Below are positions 27,223 to 36,763 of a stretch of DNA of 64,000 nt, in pieces; positions within the stretch are counted from its first letter, which is position 1, and every line of letters begins with the position of its first letter. The notes under the pieces were generated by a model, which saw only the letters and a list, made by a program, of their open reading frames with translations, was not told the origin of the DNA and did not search any database. The stretch spans positions 1 through 64,000 of the forward strand of contig JAMONP010000089.1 of assembly GCA_027065695.1 (NCBI GenBank). The letters are read 5' to 3'. Made by a program: the position numbers and the translations under genes. The stretch comes from Desulfuromonadales bacterium. Its GTDB lineage: Bacteria > Desulfobacterota > Desulfuromonadia > Desulfuromonadales > BM103.

Positions 27223-29286
27223 ATGAATCATCTAAATACAGAAAAAAGCCCTTATCTTTTACAACATATAGATAACCCTGTTGACTGGTATCCATGGGCA
27301 GAGCCTGCTTTCAAACGTGCCCGTGAAGAAGGCAAACTGGTTTTTCTGTCCATCGGTTATTCGACCTGTCACTGGTGTCATGTCATGGCTCACGAATGTT
27401 TTGAAGATGAAGAGGTCGCCGGGCTACTTAACCAGCATTACATCTCTATCAAAGTGGACCGCGAAGAACGCCCGGATATCGACCAGGTTTATATGGAGGT
27501 TTGTCAGAGAATGACAGGCAGTGGTGGTTGGCCGTTGACCATTATCATGACGCCGGAAGCACAGCCTTTCTATGCTGCAACTTATCTCCCCAAACATGGC
27601 CGTCATGGCCGCCATGGCATGATGAACCTTCTGCCATGGGTTGCAAACAAATGGCAGGAGGATCCAGATTCTTTACTTCGTGCTGCTGGAGAGATTGTTG
27701 GTCAAATGCAGGGCGGCGGCAGTCACGATCTCGGCAGCCCTGTCAACCTTGAGTTGCATGCAGCAGCTGAGCAAGCGCTAAAAACAACCTTTGACAGACA
27801 CTATGGTGGTTTTGGTAAAGCCCCGAAGTTCCCACGGCCACATGATCTGACCTTTCTTTTGCAGCGATACAGATTGACAGGGGATGAACAATGCTTGTCG
27901 ATGTCTGAACAGACGTTGCAGATGATGCGCGACGGCGGAATTTACGATCATCTGGGGTTCGGTTTCCATCGTTATGCAACTGATGCGAAGTGGCTCGTGC
28001 CACACTTTGAAAAGATGCTTTACGATCAGGCTGGCTTGATAGCTGCTTATCTTGAATCCTGGCAGCTCACCGGCAACGAGATATACGCCGGAACAATACG
28101 AGAAATACTGACTTACCTGTTGCGTGATCTGGTTGCCCCTGAAGGTGCCTTTTACTCTGCTGAAGATGCTGATTCCGAGGGCGTTGAAGGCAAGTTTTAC
28201 CTTTGGACAGAAGCGGAAATAAGAACTCTTCTGGGTGGCGAGACCGAAGCTTTCTGCAAAAAATACAACGTCACCAAGGCAGGCAACTATCACGATGAAA
28301 TGACCGGTAAAGTCACCGGTAGCAATATCCTTCACGTAACCTCATCGTCAGTTTATGAGACTGATAATCCTGGTTTGACTGAAAAATTTACTGCGTATCG
28401 AAAACGCCTGTTCGCAGAACGTGAAAAACGCATCAGACCTCACCTTGATGATAAGATCATTACAGCTTGGAACGGCATGGCGATATCAGCCCTTGCCGAG
28501 TCTGGCAGGGTGCTTGGAGAGGATAAATATATCGATAGCGCGCGCCGTTCCGCCGATTTTATCCTGACAAGGATGCTCAACAAGGATGGACGTCTATACC
28601 GCCGATATCGCCAGGGAGAAGCTGCGGTTAGTGCTTTCTCCGAAGACTATGCGTTTCTGGCCCGCGCTCTACTCGATCTTTACGCGGCCGATTTTGATCC
28701 GCAACGTTTGCATCAGGCTATTGGACTCTCAAAGATACTGCGGCAGTTTTTTCAGGACCCTAAAAGTGGGCGACTCTACGATACTCCACATGACGGCGAA
28801 AAACTCCTGATAAGGCCATCAAGCACCTTTGATGGAGCCATGCCGTCAGCCAGTTCGATCGCACTGGATGTTTTTTCCAGACTGTTCCTGCTGACAGGAG
28901 ATGCATCGTGGCAGGCTGCGGCGGACCAACTGCTGCAGTCGCTTTCTTTCGAATTGTCCAGATATCCAGCGGGATATACCCAATTGCTACAATCTTCGAG
29001 CTGGTTATTGCAACCAACCCGTGAAGTTGTGATTGTCGGAACTTTAGGGGAGGCCTCAACGGAAGAAATGTTGTCTATTGCCCGTAGCAGTTCTCTGCAG
29101 CAAACGGTCTTCATCTTTAAGTCGCAGGACGATTCAGCAGAGATTACCCGTTTGGCACCATTCATAGAACAAATGCAAACAGTGAATGGATGTGCGACTG
29201 CCTACGTTTGTCAGAATTTCACATGCAGAGAGCCGTTTAATGGTGCGGCTGAACTTCAAACGATATTGACTTTATTACCATGCTGA
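27223..29286 (+). CDS. Thioredoxin-fold/six-hairpin glycosidase-fold protein, YyaL (DUF255) family
   Basis: The 687-residue protein starts with a thioredoxin-like DUF255 domain: [11 protein letters not shown], then STCHWCHVM with a CxxC motif, then [13 protein letters not shown]. The rest is an alpha/alpha toroid domain like that of N-acylglucosamine 2-epimerases and glycosidases ([30 protein letters not shown]). The family (bacterial YyaL, human SPATA20) is widespread; its reaction is unknown. No signal peptide. No good ribosome site precedes the ATG at 27223, which is unusual for this window. Confidence 0.92.
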   Translation: MNHLNTEKSPYLLQHIDNPVDWYPWAEPAFKRAREEGKLVFLSIGYSTCHWCHVMAHECFEDEEVAGLLNQHYISIKVDREERPDIDQVYMEVCQRMTGSGGWPLTIIMTPEAQPFYAATYLPKHGRHGRHGMMNLLPWVANKWQEDPDSLLRAAGEIVGQMQGGGSHDLGSPVNLELHAAAEQALKTTFDRHYGGFGKAPKFPRPHDLTFLLQRYRLTGDEQCLSMSEQTLQMMRDGGIYDHLGFGFHRYATDAKWLVPHFEKMLYDQAGLIAAYLESWQLTGNEIYAGTIREILTYLLRDLVAPEGAFYSAEDADSEGVEGKFYLWTEAEIRTLLGGETEAFCKKYNVTKAGNYHDEMTGKVTGSNILHVTSSSVYETDNPGLTEKFTAYRKRLFAEREKRIRPHLDDKIITAWNGMAISALAESGRVLGEDKYIDSARRSADFILTRMLNKDGRLYRRYRQGEAAVSAFSEDYAFLARALLDLYAADFDPQRLHQAIGLSKILRQFFQDPKSGRLYDTPHDGEKLLIRPSSTFDGAMPSASSIALDVFSRLFLLTGDASWQAAADQLLQSLSFELSRYPAGYTQLLQSSSWLLQPTREVVIVGTLGEASTEEMLSIARSSSLQQTVFIFKSQDDSAEITRLAPFIEQMQTVNGCATAYVCQNFTCREPFNGAAELQTILTLLPC

Positions 29287-29394
29287 ATTACCAGGTTGAT
29301 TGCTGAGATTACAGATTGCACACAATGCATCCTTGGCTGTGGGCTACAGCCCAAAATCATGCTACAATCCATAATCATTTTTATGAGGCAAAAG

Positions 29395-29943
29395 ATGCAT
29401 AATTTAACAGTGATTTTCGCACATGGGCGCGAAAGCGGCCCCTGGGGAACAAAGATCAGGGCACTCACCAAAGTGGCAGAGAAGTTAGGCTGCCGGGTAA
29501 TCAGCCGTGATGATAGCGATAACCGGGACCCCGAATTGCGGGTTACCAGGTTGATCGATGAGGTTAAGTCAATAGACGGCCCGGTTGCATTGGTTGGCTC
29601 AAGCATGGGAGGTTATGTGGTGACTGTAGCATCCCAGGTGGTGAGGCCGGCGGGTTTGTTCCTCATGGCACCTGCCTTCGGTTTGCCCGGTTACACGGAG
29701 CAGACACCACAGCCGATCTCTCGTGAGTTAACAGTTGTCCATGGCTGGAATGACGATATTGTACCGTTTGAGGCTGTTTTTCACTTTGCCAGAACGCATC
29801 AGGCAAGGTTCCATCTGGTTCCCGCTGGACACGCACTTCTTGAACAGGTCGAGTGGTTGACAGAGGTTTTTGAATTATTTATGAAGCGATGCCTGCAACG
29901 AGAAAGTAGTACGGCAAAACAACGTCTTCTGGCCACCCTTTAG
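29395..29943 (+). CDS. Small alpha/beta hydrolase
   Basis: The start is placed at the ATG at 29395 (GAGG ahead; 182 residues). It has the hydrolase fold: FAHGRESGPWG forms the oxyanion region, VGSSMGGYV carries the nucleophile Ser (G-x-S-x-G), WNDDIVPF the acid and AGHALL the catalytic His. It resembles the YcfP/UPF0227 and YqiA-type small esterases. The substrate is not known. Confidence 0.82.
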   Translation: MHNLTVIFAHGRESGPWGTKIRALTKVAEKLGCRVISRDDSDNRDPELRVTRLIDEVKSIDGPVALVGSSMGGYVVTVASQVVRPAGLFLMAPAFGLPGYTEQTPQPISRELTVVHGWNDDIVPFEAVFHFARTHQARFHLVPAGHALLEQVEWLTEVFELFMKRCLQRESSTAKQRLLATL

Positions 29944-29978
29944 CTTTTACTGAACATTTATCTGTATTGAAAATTTTT

Positions 29979-30725
29979 ATGGCTGCCAAAGAAAGAATTG
30001 ATAAACTGCTGGTTCAACGGCAGCTTGCCGGATCACGTGAGAGAGCTAGAGCCCTGATCCTGGCTGGCCGCGTCCTGGTCGATGATCAGACTATTGATAA
30101 AGTTGGTACACAGGTTGATACCACTGCTGCTATTCGTCTGCGAGGTGAAGATATACCCTTTGTTTCACGCGGTGGATTGAAGCTTGCCAAGGCTTTAAAT
30201 GCTTTTGATCTGGTTGTCTCCGGACGTACTGCGATTGATGTCGGAGCTTCAACCGGTGGTTTTACTGACTGTTTGCTGCAAAATGGCGCAGCAAGGGTCT
30301 TTGCTGTTGATGTCGGCTATGGCCAGTTAGCATGGAAACTGCGTGAAGATAAACGCGTTGTCAATCTGGAACGCACCAATATCAGACACCTGGCTGCTGA
30401 GCAGCTCGATGCCGTCCCCGATCTTGCCGTCATTGATGCCTCATTTATTTCTCTCGATAAGGTTTTGCCTGTCACCCTGCCGCTACTGAAGTCTGGGAGT
30501 GATATCGTTGCTTTGATTAAACCGCAATTTGAAGTCGGCAAAGGCAAGGTGGGTAAGGGTGGTGTGGTTCGCGACCCGGAACAGCATGTCCAGGTTGTCG
30601 AGAAGATCAAACTTCTGGCAGAGCAACTCGGTTGCCAGGTCATGGATGTTTGTGAAAGCCCTCTCCTTGGACCTAAGGGCAATCATGAATTCCTGATTCA
30701 TCTGCATAAGGAGACGGTCACATGA
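29979..30725 (+). CDS. tlyA: TlyA-family rRNA 2'-O-methyltransferase
   Basis: The 248-residue protein has an N-terminal S4 RNA-binding domain (RIDKLLVQRQLAGSRERARALILAGRVLV) and an FtsJ-like methyltransferase domain with the SAM motif AIDVGASTGGFTDCLL and VIDASFISL. TlyA methylates 16S and/or 23S rRNA on ribose; it is often annotated as haemolysin. The likely start is the ATG at 29979; a TTG lies four codons upstream. It overlaps the next start by four bases (ATGA) and opens a tightly packed run of genes. Confidence 0.92.
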   Translation: MAAKERIDKLLVQRQLAGSRERARALILAGRVLVDDQTIDKVGTQVDTTAAIRLRGEDIPFVSRGGLKLAKALNAFDLVVSGRTAIDVGASTGGFTDCLLQNGAARVFAVDVGYGQLAWKLREDKRVVNLERTNIRHLAAEQLDAVPDLAVIDASFISLDKVLPVTLPLLKSGSDIVALIKPQFEVGKGKVGKGGVVRDPEQHVQVVEKIKLLAEQLGCQVMDVCESPLLGPKGNHEFLIHLHKETVT

Positions 30726-31501
30726 ATCATCAGGTTTATTTTCTTGGCGCTGGCCCTGGAGACCCGGAGCTGTTGACCCGGCGTGCCGAGAGATTGCTCA
30801 GGGAGTGTCCGGTTGTTTATGTGCCAGCTCTTTATGACCAGCCATTTGCTGAGTTTTTGCATGGCAAAGAGCTGTTTGTCCCTTTTAATTATTATTTTGC
30901 TGATCTGATTGCTCTTATCAAAGATCAGTTGATCGATGGCCCGGTTGCTTTTCTGGTGCCGGGAGACTTGACTTTCTATTCACCTTTCCAGGCCCTGGTT
31001 GATGCCTTGGGCGATCTGGCCGTTGTTGTTCCTGGTGTCGGTACTGCCAACGCGGCTTCGGCACTTCTGAAGAAGACCCTTGATCTCCCAGGCATTTGTA
31101 GCCGTGCTATCGTTGCATCGCCGCGCACACTCGGCGATGATCCCGATGCACCAACCATGGGTGATTTCGCCGCACCTGGTGTTACACTCCTGATCTATAT
31201 GAATAATCTGCCTTTGCCAGAGTTGGTTTCTCAGTTGCGCAAAGGTTATGGTAGCAATGTACCGATTGCTTTGGCTCACCGGGTTGGCTTGCCGGACGAA
31301 GAGATCATTGTGGCGACCCTGGATACGATTGTAGCAACGGTCGGTTCCAGGGATTTCTTTAATCTCGACAGCCCGAACCCGCGACCCGCTCTGACATTGC
31401 TTCTAGTAGGTGAAAGTCTGACAGCCGACGCTGACCCAATCTGGTGGGATTATCGACGCGATCACATCTGGAAATACCAGGATAACAGCTTGCCTGGATA
31501 A
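30722..31501 (+). CDS. Tetrapyrrole-methylase-fold protein, CobM/CbiF-like
   Basis: The 259-residue protein has the SAM-binding start YFLGAGPGDPELLTRRAERLL and the glycine-rich LVPGDLTFYSPF and VVPGVGTANAASALL of class III methyltransferases, closest in pattern to precorrin-4 C11-methyltransferase. No cobalamin gene is adjacent, so it may act outside the B12 pathway (some relatives methylate rRNA or peptides). The position, translationally coupled to the rRNA methyltransferase tlyA, is suggestive but not proof. The C-terminus is extended with several Trp residues. Confidence 0.78.
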   Translation: MNHQVYFLGAGPGDPELLTRRAERLLRECPVVYVPALYDQPFAEFLHGKELFVPFNYYFADLIALIKDQLIDGPVAFLVPGDLTFYSPFQALVDALGDLAVVVPGVGTANAASALLKKTLDLPGICSRAIVASPRTLGDDPDAPTMGDFAAPGVTLLIYMNNLPLPELVSQLRKGYGSNVPIALAHRVGLPDEEIIVATLDTIVATVGSRDFFNLDSPNPRPALTLLLVGESLTADADPIWWDYRRDHIWKYQDNSLPG

Positions 31502-31509
31502 GGGTCGAT

Positions 31510-32490
31510 ATGCGCATTCTCTCACCGGTCGATAATTTTCAAGAAGCTGGCCTGCTTTTGGAGGCCGGTGCTGATGAGCTTTATGGTGGCTATATTCCTG
31601 CTGAATGGCATGATTACAGCCTCTCTGCTTCGCTTAATCAACGGACTTTTGCAGAGGCGCAAATTGCTTCTGAAGAGGAGCTTGCTGAGATCATAGCTCT
31701 TGTTCATGGCTATGAATGTACCTTTGCCCTCACGTTGAATACTCCTTTTTATACGAACGAACAGTTACCCTTGTTGCTTGAATATCTTGATCGCATGGTA
31801 ACGCTAGGTATTGATAGTCTGATCCTTGCCGATCCTGGATTATTGAGGCTACTGAAAAAACGTCATGGACATATCGAGTATCATGCCAGTACTCTTGCTC
31901 ATCTGACAAACTCCGGTGCGGTTCGTTTTATGGCATTGCAGGGCATACAGCGCGTTGTTTTGCCACGGCATTTGAGTGTGTCTGATATGGCATCAATTGT
32001 ACAGCGAACGCCTGGCATCCTTTGTGACGCGTTCCTGCTGGTCGGCAAATGCCCTAATAGTGAAGGGCTGTGTACTTTTCATCATTCCAGCTCTGAAAAA
32101 ATCTGGCCTTGTGAGATTCCATATGAGATTAACCCGCTTGCTGACGGGGCTTCTTTGCGTTTACAGCAAGTGATACAGCGGCAGAACAGCTGGTCGAAAA
32201 CTAACCGTCGTCACGGTTGCGGCCTTTGTGCTATTCCTGCCTTACAAAAATCTGGTATTCATGGTTTGAAGCTGGTTGGCCGTGGGGCACCTGCCGCACA
32301 TAAGGTCAGGAATGTCACATTAACAAGAGAGTTTCTCGATTTGGCAAGTCGTATCACTGATTTTGACGAATACCGTAAAAAAGCAATGGCCGCTCACAGG
32401 AAAAGATTCGGTGCGGTCTGTCACCAGAACGTTTGTTACTATCCAGAATTTTTTAATGGGCCAGGGGTTTATGATGGGGGAGAAACATGA
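31510..32490 (+). CDS. Peptidase U32-family protein
   Basis: The 326-residue protein is of the U32 family: SPVDNFQEAGLLLEAGADELYGGY at the start, then EYHASTLAHLTNSGAVRF and RVVLPRHLS. Cys residues in GKCPNSEGLC, HGCGLCA and CHQNVC are arranged as possible [4Fe-4S] ligands, as in UbiU/UbiV and the RlhA/TrhP hydroxylation enzymes. Most studied U32 proteins serve in hydroxylation of RNA or quinones, not proteolysis. It overlaps the following 61-residue gene by four bases (ATGA). Confidence 0.85.
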   Translation: MRILSPVDNFQEAGLLLEAGADELYGGYIPAEWHDYSLSASLNQRTFAEAQIASEEELAEIIALVHGYECTFALTLNTPFYTNEQLPLLLEYLDRMVTLGIDSLILADPGLLRLLKKRHGHIEYHASTLAHLTNSGAVRFMALQGIQRVVLPRHLSVSDMASIVQRTPGILCDAFLLVGKCPNSEGLCTFHHSSSEKIWPCEIPYEINPLADGASLRLQQVIQRQNSWSKTNRRHGCGLCAIPALQKSGIHGLKLVGRGAPAAHKVRNVTLTREFLDLASRITDFDEYRKKAMAAHRKRFGAVCHQNVCYYPEFFNGPGVYDGGET

Positions 32491-32672
32491 GGTATTTGCT
32501 GGGTAGTGCGGACATCAAGACCTTGTCTCAGGAAGACAGTGTTCGTGGTGTTCTTGTCCGCATGGTTATGGAACAGGCAGAAAATGCTGATAGCGAAGAG
32601 ATTGAATCGTTGGAAAATGCTTTGCAGTTGCTTCTGACGCGGTTCAAGGTCATGGAGGACGACGCCTCATGA
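32487..32672 (+). CDS. 61-residue protein between U32 and YhaN-like genes
   Basis: A small acidic, helical protein (MRYLLGSADIKTLSQEDSV start; EEIESLENALQLLLTRF towards the end). Both ends overlap the neighbouring genes by four bases (ATGA), which argues it is translated. I do not recognise it with confidence. The pattern ED-x-V ... VR ... LExALxLLLxRF reminds me of the C-terminal tail of SbcD/YhaO-type metallophosphoesterases, the usual nuclease partners of the ATPase encoded next. It may be the remnant of that nuclease, or a separate small partner of the ATPase. Confidence 0.75.
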   Translation: MRYLLGSADIKTLSQEDSVRGVLVRMVMEQAENADSEEIESLENALQLLLTRFKVMEDDAS

Positions 32673-34900
32673 TACTGCGCAGCGTGGAACTGGAAAGCTT
32701 CGGCAGATTTCGTGGTCAGACCATCGAGTTCAGGCGTGGCATGAACCTGGTAATCGGCCCTAACGAGGCAGGGAAATCGACCCTGGCTGAGGCTATTCCT
32801 GCGGTGCTTTTCGGTACAGACCGTTTGGAGAGATTCAAGCCCTGGGGGCGCAATGTATGCTCAGCTGCACTCTTTTTTGAAGGTCAGGGACGCACGGTTC
32901 AGATAAAACGCAACCTGATTACAGATGAAGTTGAGTTGCTTGAAAAAAATGACCTTTATCACATCTTGTCACAATTCTCTGGAAAGGTGCCACTTCGGGG
33001 ACGTAGCGCGTCTTATCGCAAATATCGAGCGCTCCTGGAATCCTTGCTTGGAGTTGCTGATGAAGGGTTGTTTCGAGCCACTTATTTCTTTGGTCATCAT
33101 CCGCAAGAATGGAGTGGTGAAGACCTCGCACAGAAACTGCGAACACTGGTCAGTGGCTCTGCGGAAGCAGATTATGCAGAGATCCTTGATGATCTTCTGG
33201 ATGAGCATTTTCAGCTGACACGCATTAACCCGTGGGGCCGGGATAAAAAGCGTGATCGCGAATATGAGAATATTTGCCAGCAGGTGGCACCAGAGGGCGG
33301 AACTGAAGCTGTACCTACTTTTGTTGAGATTGACAACTCTGCTGACCTTAAGGCAGAGATAGAAAAACTTTCCGGTGAGTTGGAAAATGACCGTCATGAA
33401 CATGAAAAGGGGCGGTTGTATATTAAAAGTGTCCGCCATCAAATGATGGTAGATCTGCCAGGGAAGGCATCCCTGGTTAACGAAGAACCCTCGGATAAAG
33501 AGTCCTCAACTGTTATTGAGAAACCGTCGATAGATAAAAAAACTCCGATCAATGATGTTGCTTTGTCTGAGCAACTTGCAGCCGTGGGTTTGCCGCAAAA
33601 CCCACCACGTGAGCTACCGGAACTTCTGGCTGAGGCAGCACAAATCAGACAGGAACTTGCTACGTTTCAGCAACCTTTCTCTGCACTCAATAATCGTGAG
33701 AAAAAAATCCCCAAGGTGCCATGGACTGTCCTCTTATCACTTTGCATGATCCTTGTAGCAGGAACAGCAGTTAGCTGGTGGCAGAGTTTTTATTCCCAAT
33801 GGATCTCGCTTGGGGCTGGGGTATGCTGTACTCTTTTACTGAGTTGGGGCGGCTGGCAACATATATCGAGGAAAAAGGCTCTGGATGATTGCCAGGATAA
33901 GCGTAATCGTCTTGACCATAAAAAACTGGAAGTGCAAAAAAAACAGGCTTTTTTAAGTGAACGCTGTGAAGCTTTTGGCTTGCCATCCTCTGCTATTGAT
34001 CTGGTCAGATTGCACAAGCTGGTTACAGCAAACCATGATTTGCTTGAGAGTTGGTGGAAGCAGACTGCCCTCTCTGTAGAGGATCTTGAGGTGTGTCAAA
34101 ATAAGAGTGTCACTGATGATGGTGGTGCCAGTAGCCATAATGATACTTCCGAAGGTGGCGAAGAACCCGAAGAGAAAAACAGTTCAATAAAAGTTGGTGA
34201 GGATGAGAGGGAACTGCACCAACTGGAATCTCGCATGGCTGAATTTGAAACAGAGCTAAAACAGAAAGAAACGTGTTTGCAAAACTTGCGGTTGCAGCTC
34301 AAGGCTGTGCCTGCCGAGAAAAACTCGAAGGTTGTGACCCCGGAAGCGACTTTACAATATCGCAAACATGAATTAGAAAAGCGTATACTTGTATTACGCA
34401 AGTCTGTCAATTTACTGGCTGGCGCTGTCGATGAATTTGGTCGTTTACACCTCTCAAGCTTAAATAATGAAGCCAGCAAGCTGTTAAGCAAGATAACTGG
34501 CGGTCGATATTCTGCTATGAGGCTCGATGAGAATATGGCACCATCGTTACAGGTAGATGGTCAGCGCTGGGTGCCAGCTGAATCCTTCAGCAAGGGAACC
34601 GTTGATGCAATCTATATTGCATTGCGTATCGCCTTGGCGAAGGTCCGTAATGATGGCCGTTCCTTGCCCTTGATGCTTGATGACCCTTTTGTTCATCTTG
34701 ACCAGAAGCGCTTATCGACCGCCCTTAACATGGTTGATCTGGCCTCAACGGATGGACAATTGATCCTGTTTAGCCATAATCTGGACCTAGGCAAGCGTGC
34801 TGCTCGCGAGAGATGGCATGTTGTTGCCCTGGATGGAGGGGCTGCTGATACTGCACAGAAAGAAGGAAGTGATCATGCCAGACAACTGCATCTTCTGTAA
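32669..34900 (+). CDS. SMC/Rad50-type ATPase, YhaN/SbcC-like
   Basis: The 743-residue protein starts with an ABC ATPase half: GPNEAGKST (Walker A, 31-39) and a long coiled coil. Two hydrophobic helices lie in the middle (about residues 351-367 and 376-394), as in Bacillus YhaN. The C-terminal half has the signature FSKGTVDAIYIALRIAL and Walker B LPLMLDDPF with SHNLDL. YhaN/SbcC ATPases work with an SbcD/YhaO nuclease in DNA end processing. No such nuclease is encoded next to it here. The membrane helices suggest the complex sits on the inner membrane. Confidence 0.88.
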   Translation: MILRSVELESFGRFRGQTIEFRRGMNLVIGPNEAGKSTLAEAIPAVLFGTDRLERFKPWGRNVCSAALFFEGQGRTVQIKRNLITDEVELLEKNDLYHILSQFSGKVPLRGRSASYRKYRALLESLLGVADEGLFRATYFFGHHPQEWSGEDLAQKLRTLVSGSAEADYAEILDDLLDEHFQLTRINPWGRDKKRDREYENICQQVAPEGGTEAVPTFVEIDNSADLKAEIEKLSGELENDRHEHEKGRLYIKSVRHQMMVDLPGKASLVNEEPSDKESSTVIEKPSIDKKTPINDVALSEQLAAVGLPQNPPRELPELLAEAAQIRQELATFQQPFSALNNREKKIPKVPWTVLLSLCMILVAGTAVSWWQSFYSQWISLGAGVCCTLLLSWGGWQHISRKKALDDCQDKRNRLDHKKLEVQKKQAFLSERCEAFGLPSSAIDLVRLHKLVTANHDLLESWWKQTALSVEDLEVCQNKSVTDDGGASSHNDTSEGGEEPEEKNSSIKVGEDERELHQLESRMAEFETELKQKETCLQNLRLQLKAVPAEKNSKVVTPEATLQYRKHELEKRILVLRKSVNLLAGAVDEFGRLHLSSLNNEASKLLSKITGGRYSAMRLDENMAPSLQVDGQRWVPAESFSKGTVDAIYIALRIALAKVRNDGRSLPLMLDDPFVHLDQKRLSTALNMVDLASTDGQLILFSHNLDLGKRAARERWHVVALDGGAADTAQKEGSDHARQLHLL

Positions 34901-35222
34901 GATTATAGCCGGAGAGATACCGGCGAAATTCGTTTATCAGGATGATCAGGTGGTTGCTTTTGAGGACGTCAACCCTCAAGCCCCGTGTCACATCTTGATT
35001 ATCCCGCGTAAGCATATCCGTACGACTCTCGACCTGACGACTGCTGATAATGAAATGATTGGCCATCTCTACCATGTTGCAGGTAAAATAGCTCATGACA
35101 AGGGGATTTCCGAGGACGGTTTTCGAATTGTCAATAATTGTAACGAAGCGGGTGGTCAGATTGTCTGGCATATCCACTTCCATCTACTTGGCGGACGTGA
35201 CATGATCTGGCCTCCAGGCTGA
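34875..35222 (+). CDS. HIT-family nucleotide-binding protein
   Basis: The start is the ATG at 34875, with GAAGGAAG ahead and 26 bases inside the ATPase gene. The 115-residue protein has CIFCKIIAGEIPAKFVYQDD at the start and the histidine triad HIHFHLLGG near the end, the HINT branch. Such enzymes hydrolyse nucleoside phosphoramidates and acyl-adenylates. The Cys pair CIFC may bind zinc together with later His. Confidence 0.95.
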   Translation: MPDNCIFCKIIAGEIPAKFVYQDDQVVAFEDVNPQAPCHILIIPRKHIRTTLDLTTADNEMIGHLYHVAGKIAHDKGISEDGFRIVNNCNEAGGQIVWHIHFHLLGGRDMIWPPG

Positions 35223-35268
35223 TTTCTGGACATAATAGACAACCTTTTTCATGGAAGCATAGTTTCAC

Positions 35269-36759
35269 ATGGACGCTCTTCATAAACCGATAGCCCAGAC
35301 GGACGCACCAGAGAACTACGATGAAAAGCGTCTGCAGCGCCTGGTCAATGAGATTATGGAGTTGCTGGTAACGCATTATGGTGGCAGCCTTAGTGAAAAT
35401 GTTCTCGACGAATCGATTGATGCTCTGCAAAGGGCATTGAATCTTGCCCAGAAAGCCCACCGTCAACAGGTTCGCAAGTCAGGGGAACCCTATTTCTTCC
35501 ACCCACTGCGGGTTGCCCATATGGCTGCTCGACATTGGATGGATTTTGCCTCGGTGAATGCGGCTCTTCTGCACGATGTCGTCGAAGATACGCCAACGAC
35601 TCTCGCTGCTGTCACTGAAATGTTCGGTACAGAGACGGGCCTGTTGGTTGATGGTCTAACCAAGGTTGATGATGACCTCCTCAACCGCAATGCTCTGAAG
35701 GAACAGACGTATCGTAAGCAGGTTCTCCTGGCAGTTAAAGATATCCGGGTCCTCTGTTTGAAATTCTGGGATCGGATCGATAACCTGCAGACCATCCAGG
35801 CGTTGAACCCTGAGAAACAACGGCTGATAGCCGAAGAGACAAGAACCATCTATGTTCCTCTGGCCAGGCATCTCGGCATGGGCCGTGTCAGCACGGAACT
35901 GGACGCACTCTCCCTGACGATTCTTTATCCGACCAGGGCAGAGCGTTATGCTGCAGCGGTCAATGAAGTGCACAAGTCTTCTGAAGCCACTCTCGGCCAC
36001 ATTCGTTCAGAAGTCCATAATATTCTCAAACATCACAAGATTGATGTCCTGGTCAAGGATCGTTGGCGGCCGTTTTCCATTGCTGCCGCTCGTATGGTTG
36101 CTCGTGGCCTGCCGTCACTTTATACTATGGATATTCTGGTCGATCGTTCCATGGATGCTTACCACACCCTTGGTCTGCTACACCGTCTGTACCCGCCGAT
36201 CCCTGGAAAGTTACGTGATCATCTGAATCTGCCGTCACAATATGGCTATCAGGCATTAAAAACCAGTGTGCAAGCTGGTGAAGTCCGCTTGCGGGTTGAG
36301 ATAACCACACGCAAGTTATCACGATTCAATGAATCCGGTGTGTTAGCTCCAGGATTCGAGTTCCGCAGCTCAAACTTTAAAGACTTGATGCAGTCGTTGA
36401 TTGAGGGTGAATCTGTCTTCGATATGGAGAGCCTGCGGCTGGCTTCTGCGTCAATTCAGGTTTACACACCTCTTGGAGATGTCCACTCGCTTCCAGAAGG
36501 GAGCAGCGCCCTGGACTTTGCTTTCAATATCCATGAACAGTTGGGTTTACATGCAGTTCGGGTGCGTATTAATGGCAAAACCCGTCTGCTTAAAGCTCGC
36601 CTATTAGACGGAGACCAAATCGATGTTGAAACAGCTGATCGCCCAACAGTGCTACCGAAGTGGCTTGAATGGGCGGTTACGCCGCGTGCCCGTAATAGCA
36701 TCCGTCGCTACTTGCGCTCGAAAGTCAAACAGTCGCGAGCTATCAAGGACAAGTCGTAG
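35269..36759 (+). CDS. RelA/SpoT-like protein with degenerate synthetase domain
   Basis: The 496-residue protein has three parts. An HD hydrolase domain (HPLRVAHMAARH, LLHDVVEDTP, FWDRIDNLQT) with its metal ligands intact, able to break down (p)ppGpp. A synthetase-like domain follows, in which conserved residues differ: the region equal to DVRAVRVIVD reads SLYTMDILVD, and GYQSLHT reads GYQALKT. A TGS domain ends it (IQVYTPLGDVHSLPEGSSALDFAF). No ACT/RRM domain is present; full-length RSH proteins have about 720 residues. I infer a hydrolase-only second RSH enzyme. The deacetylase frame overlaps its 3' end. Confidence 0.85.
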   Translation: MDALHKPIAQTDAPENYDEKRLQRLVNEIMELLVTHYGGSLSENVLDESIDALQRALNLAQKAHRQQVRKSGEPYFFHPLRVAHMAARHWMDFASVNAALLHDVVEDTPTTLAAVTEMFGTETGLLVDGLTKVDDDLLNRNALKEQTYRKQVLLAVKDIRVLCLKFWDRIDNLQTIQALNPEKQRLIAEETRTIYVPLARHLGMGRVSTELDALSLTILYPTRAERYAAAVNEVHKSSEATLGHIRSEVHNILKHHKIDVLVKDRWRPFSIAAARMVARGLPSLYTMDILVDRSMDAYHTLGLLHRLYPPIPGKLRDHLNLPSQYGYQALKTSVQAGEVRLRVEITTRKLSRFNESGVLAPGFEFRSSNFKDLMQSLIEGESVFDMESLRLASASIQVYTPLGDVHSLPEGSSALDFAFNIHEQLGLHAVRVRINGKTRLLKARLLDGDQIDVETADRPTVLPKWLEWAVTPRARNSIRRYLRSKVKQSRAIKDKS

Positions 36760-36763
36760 CTTT

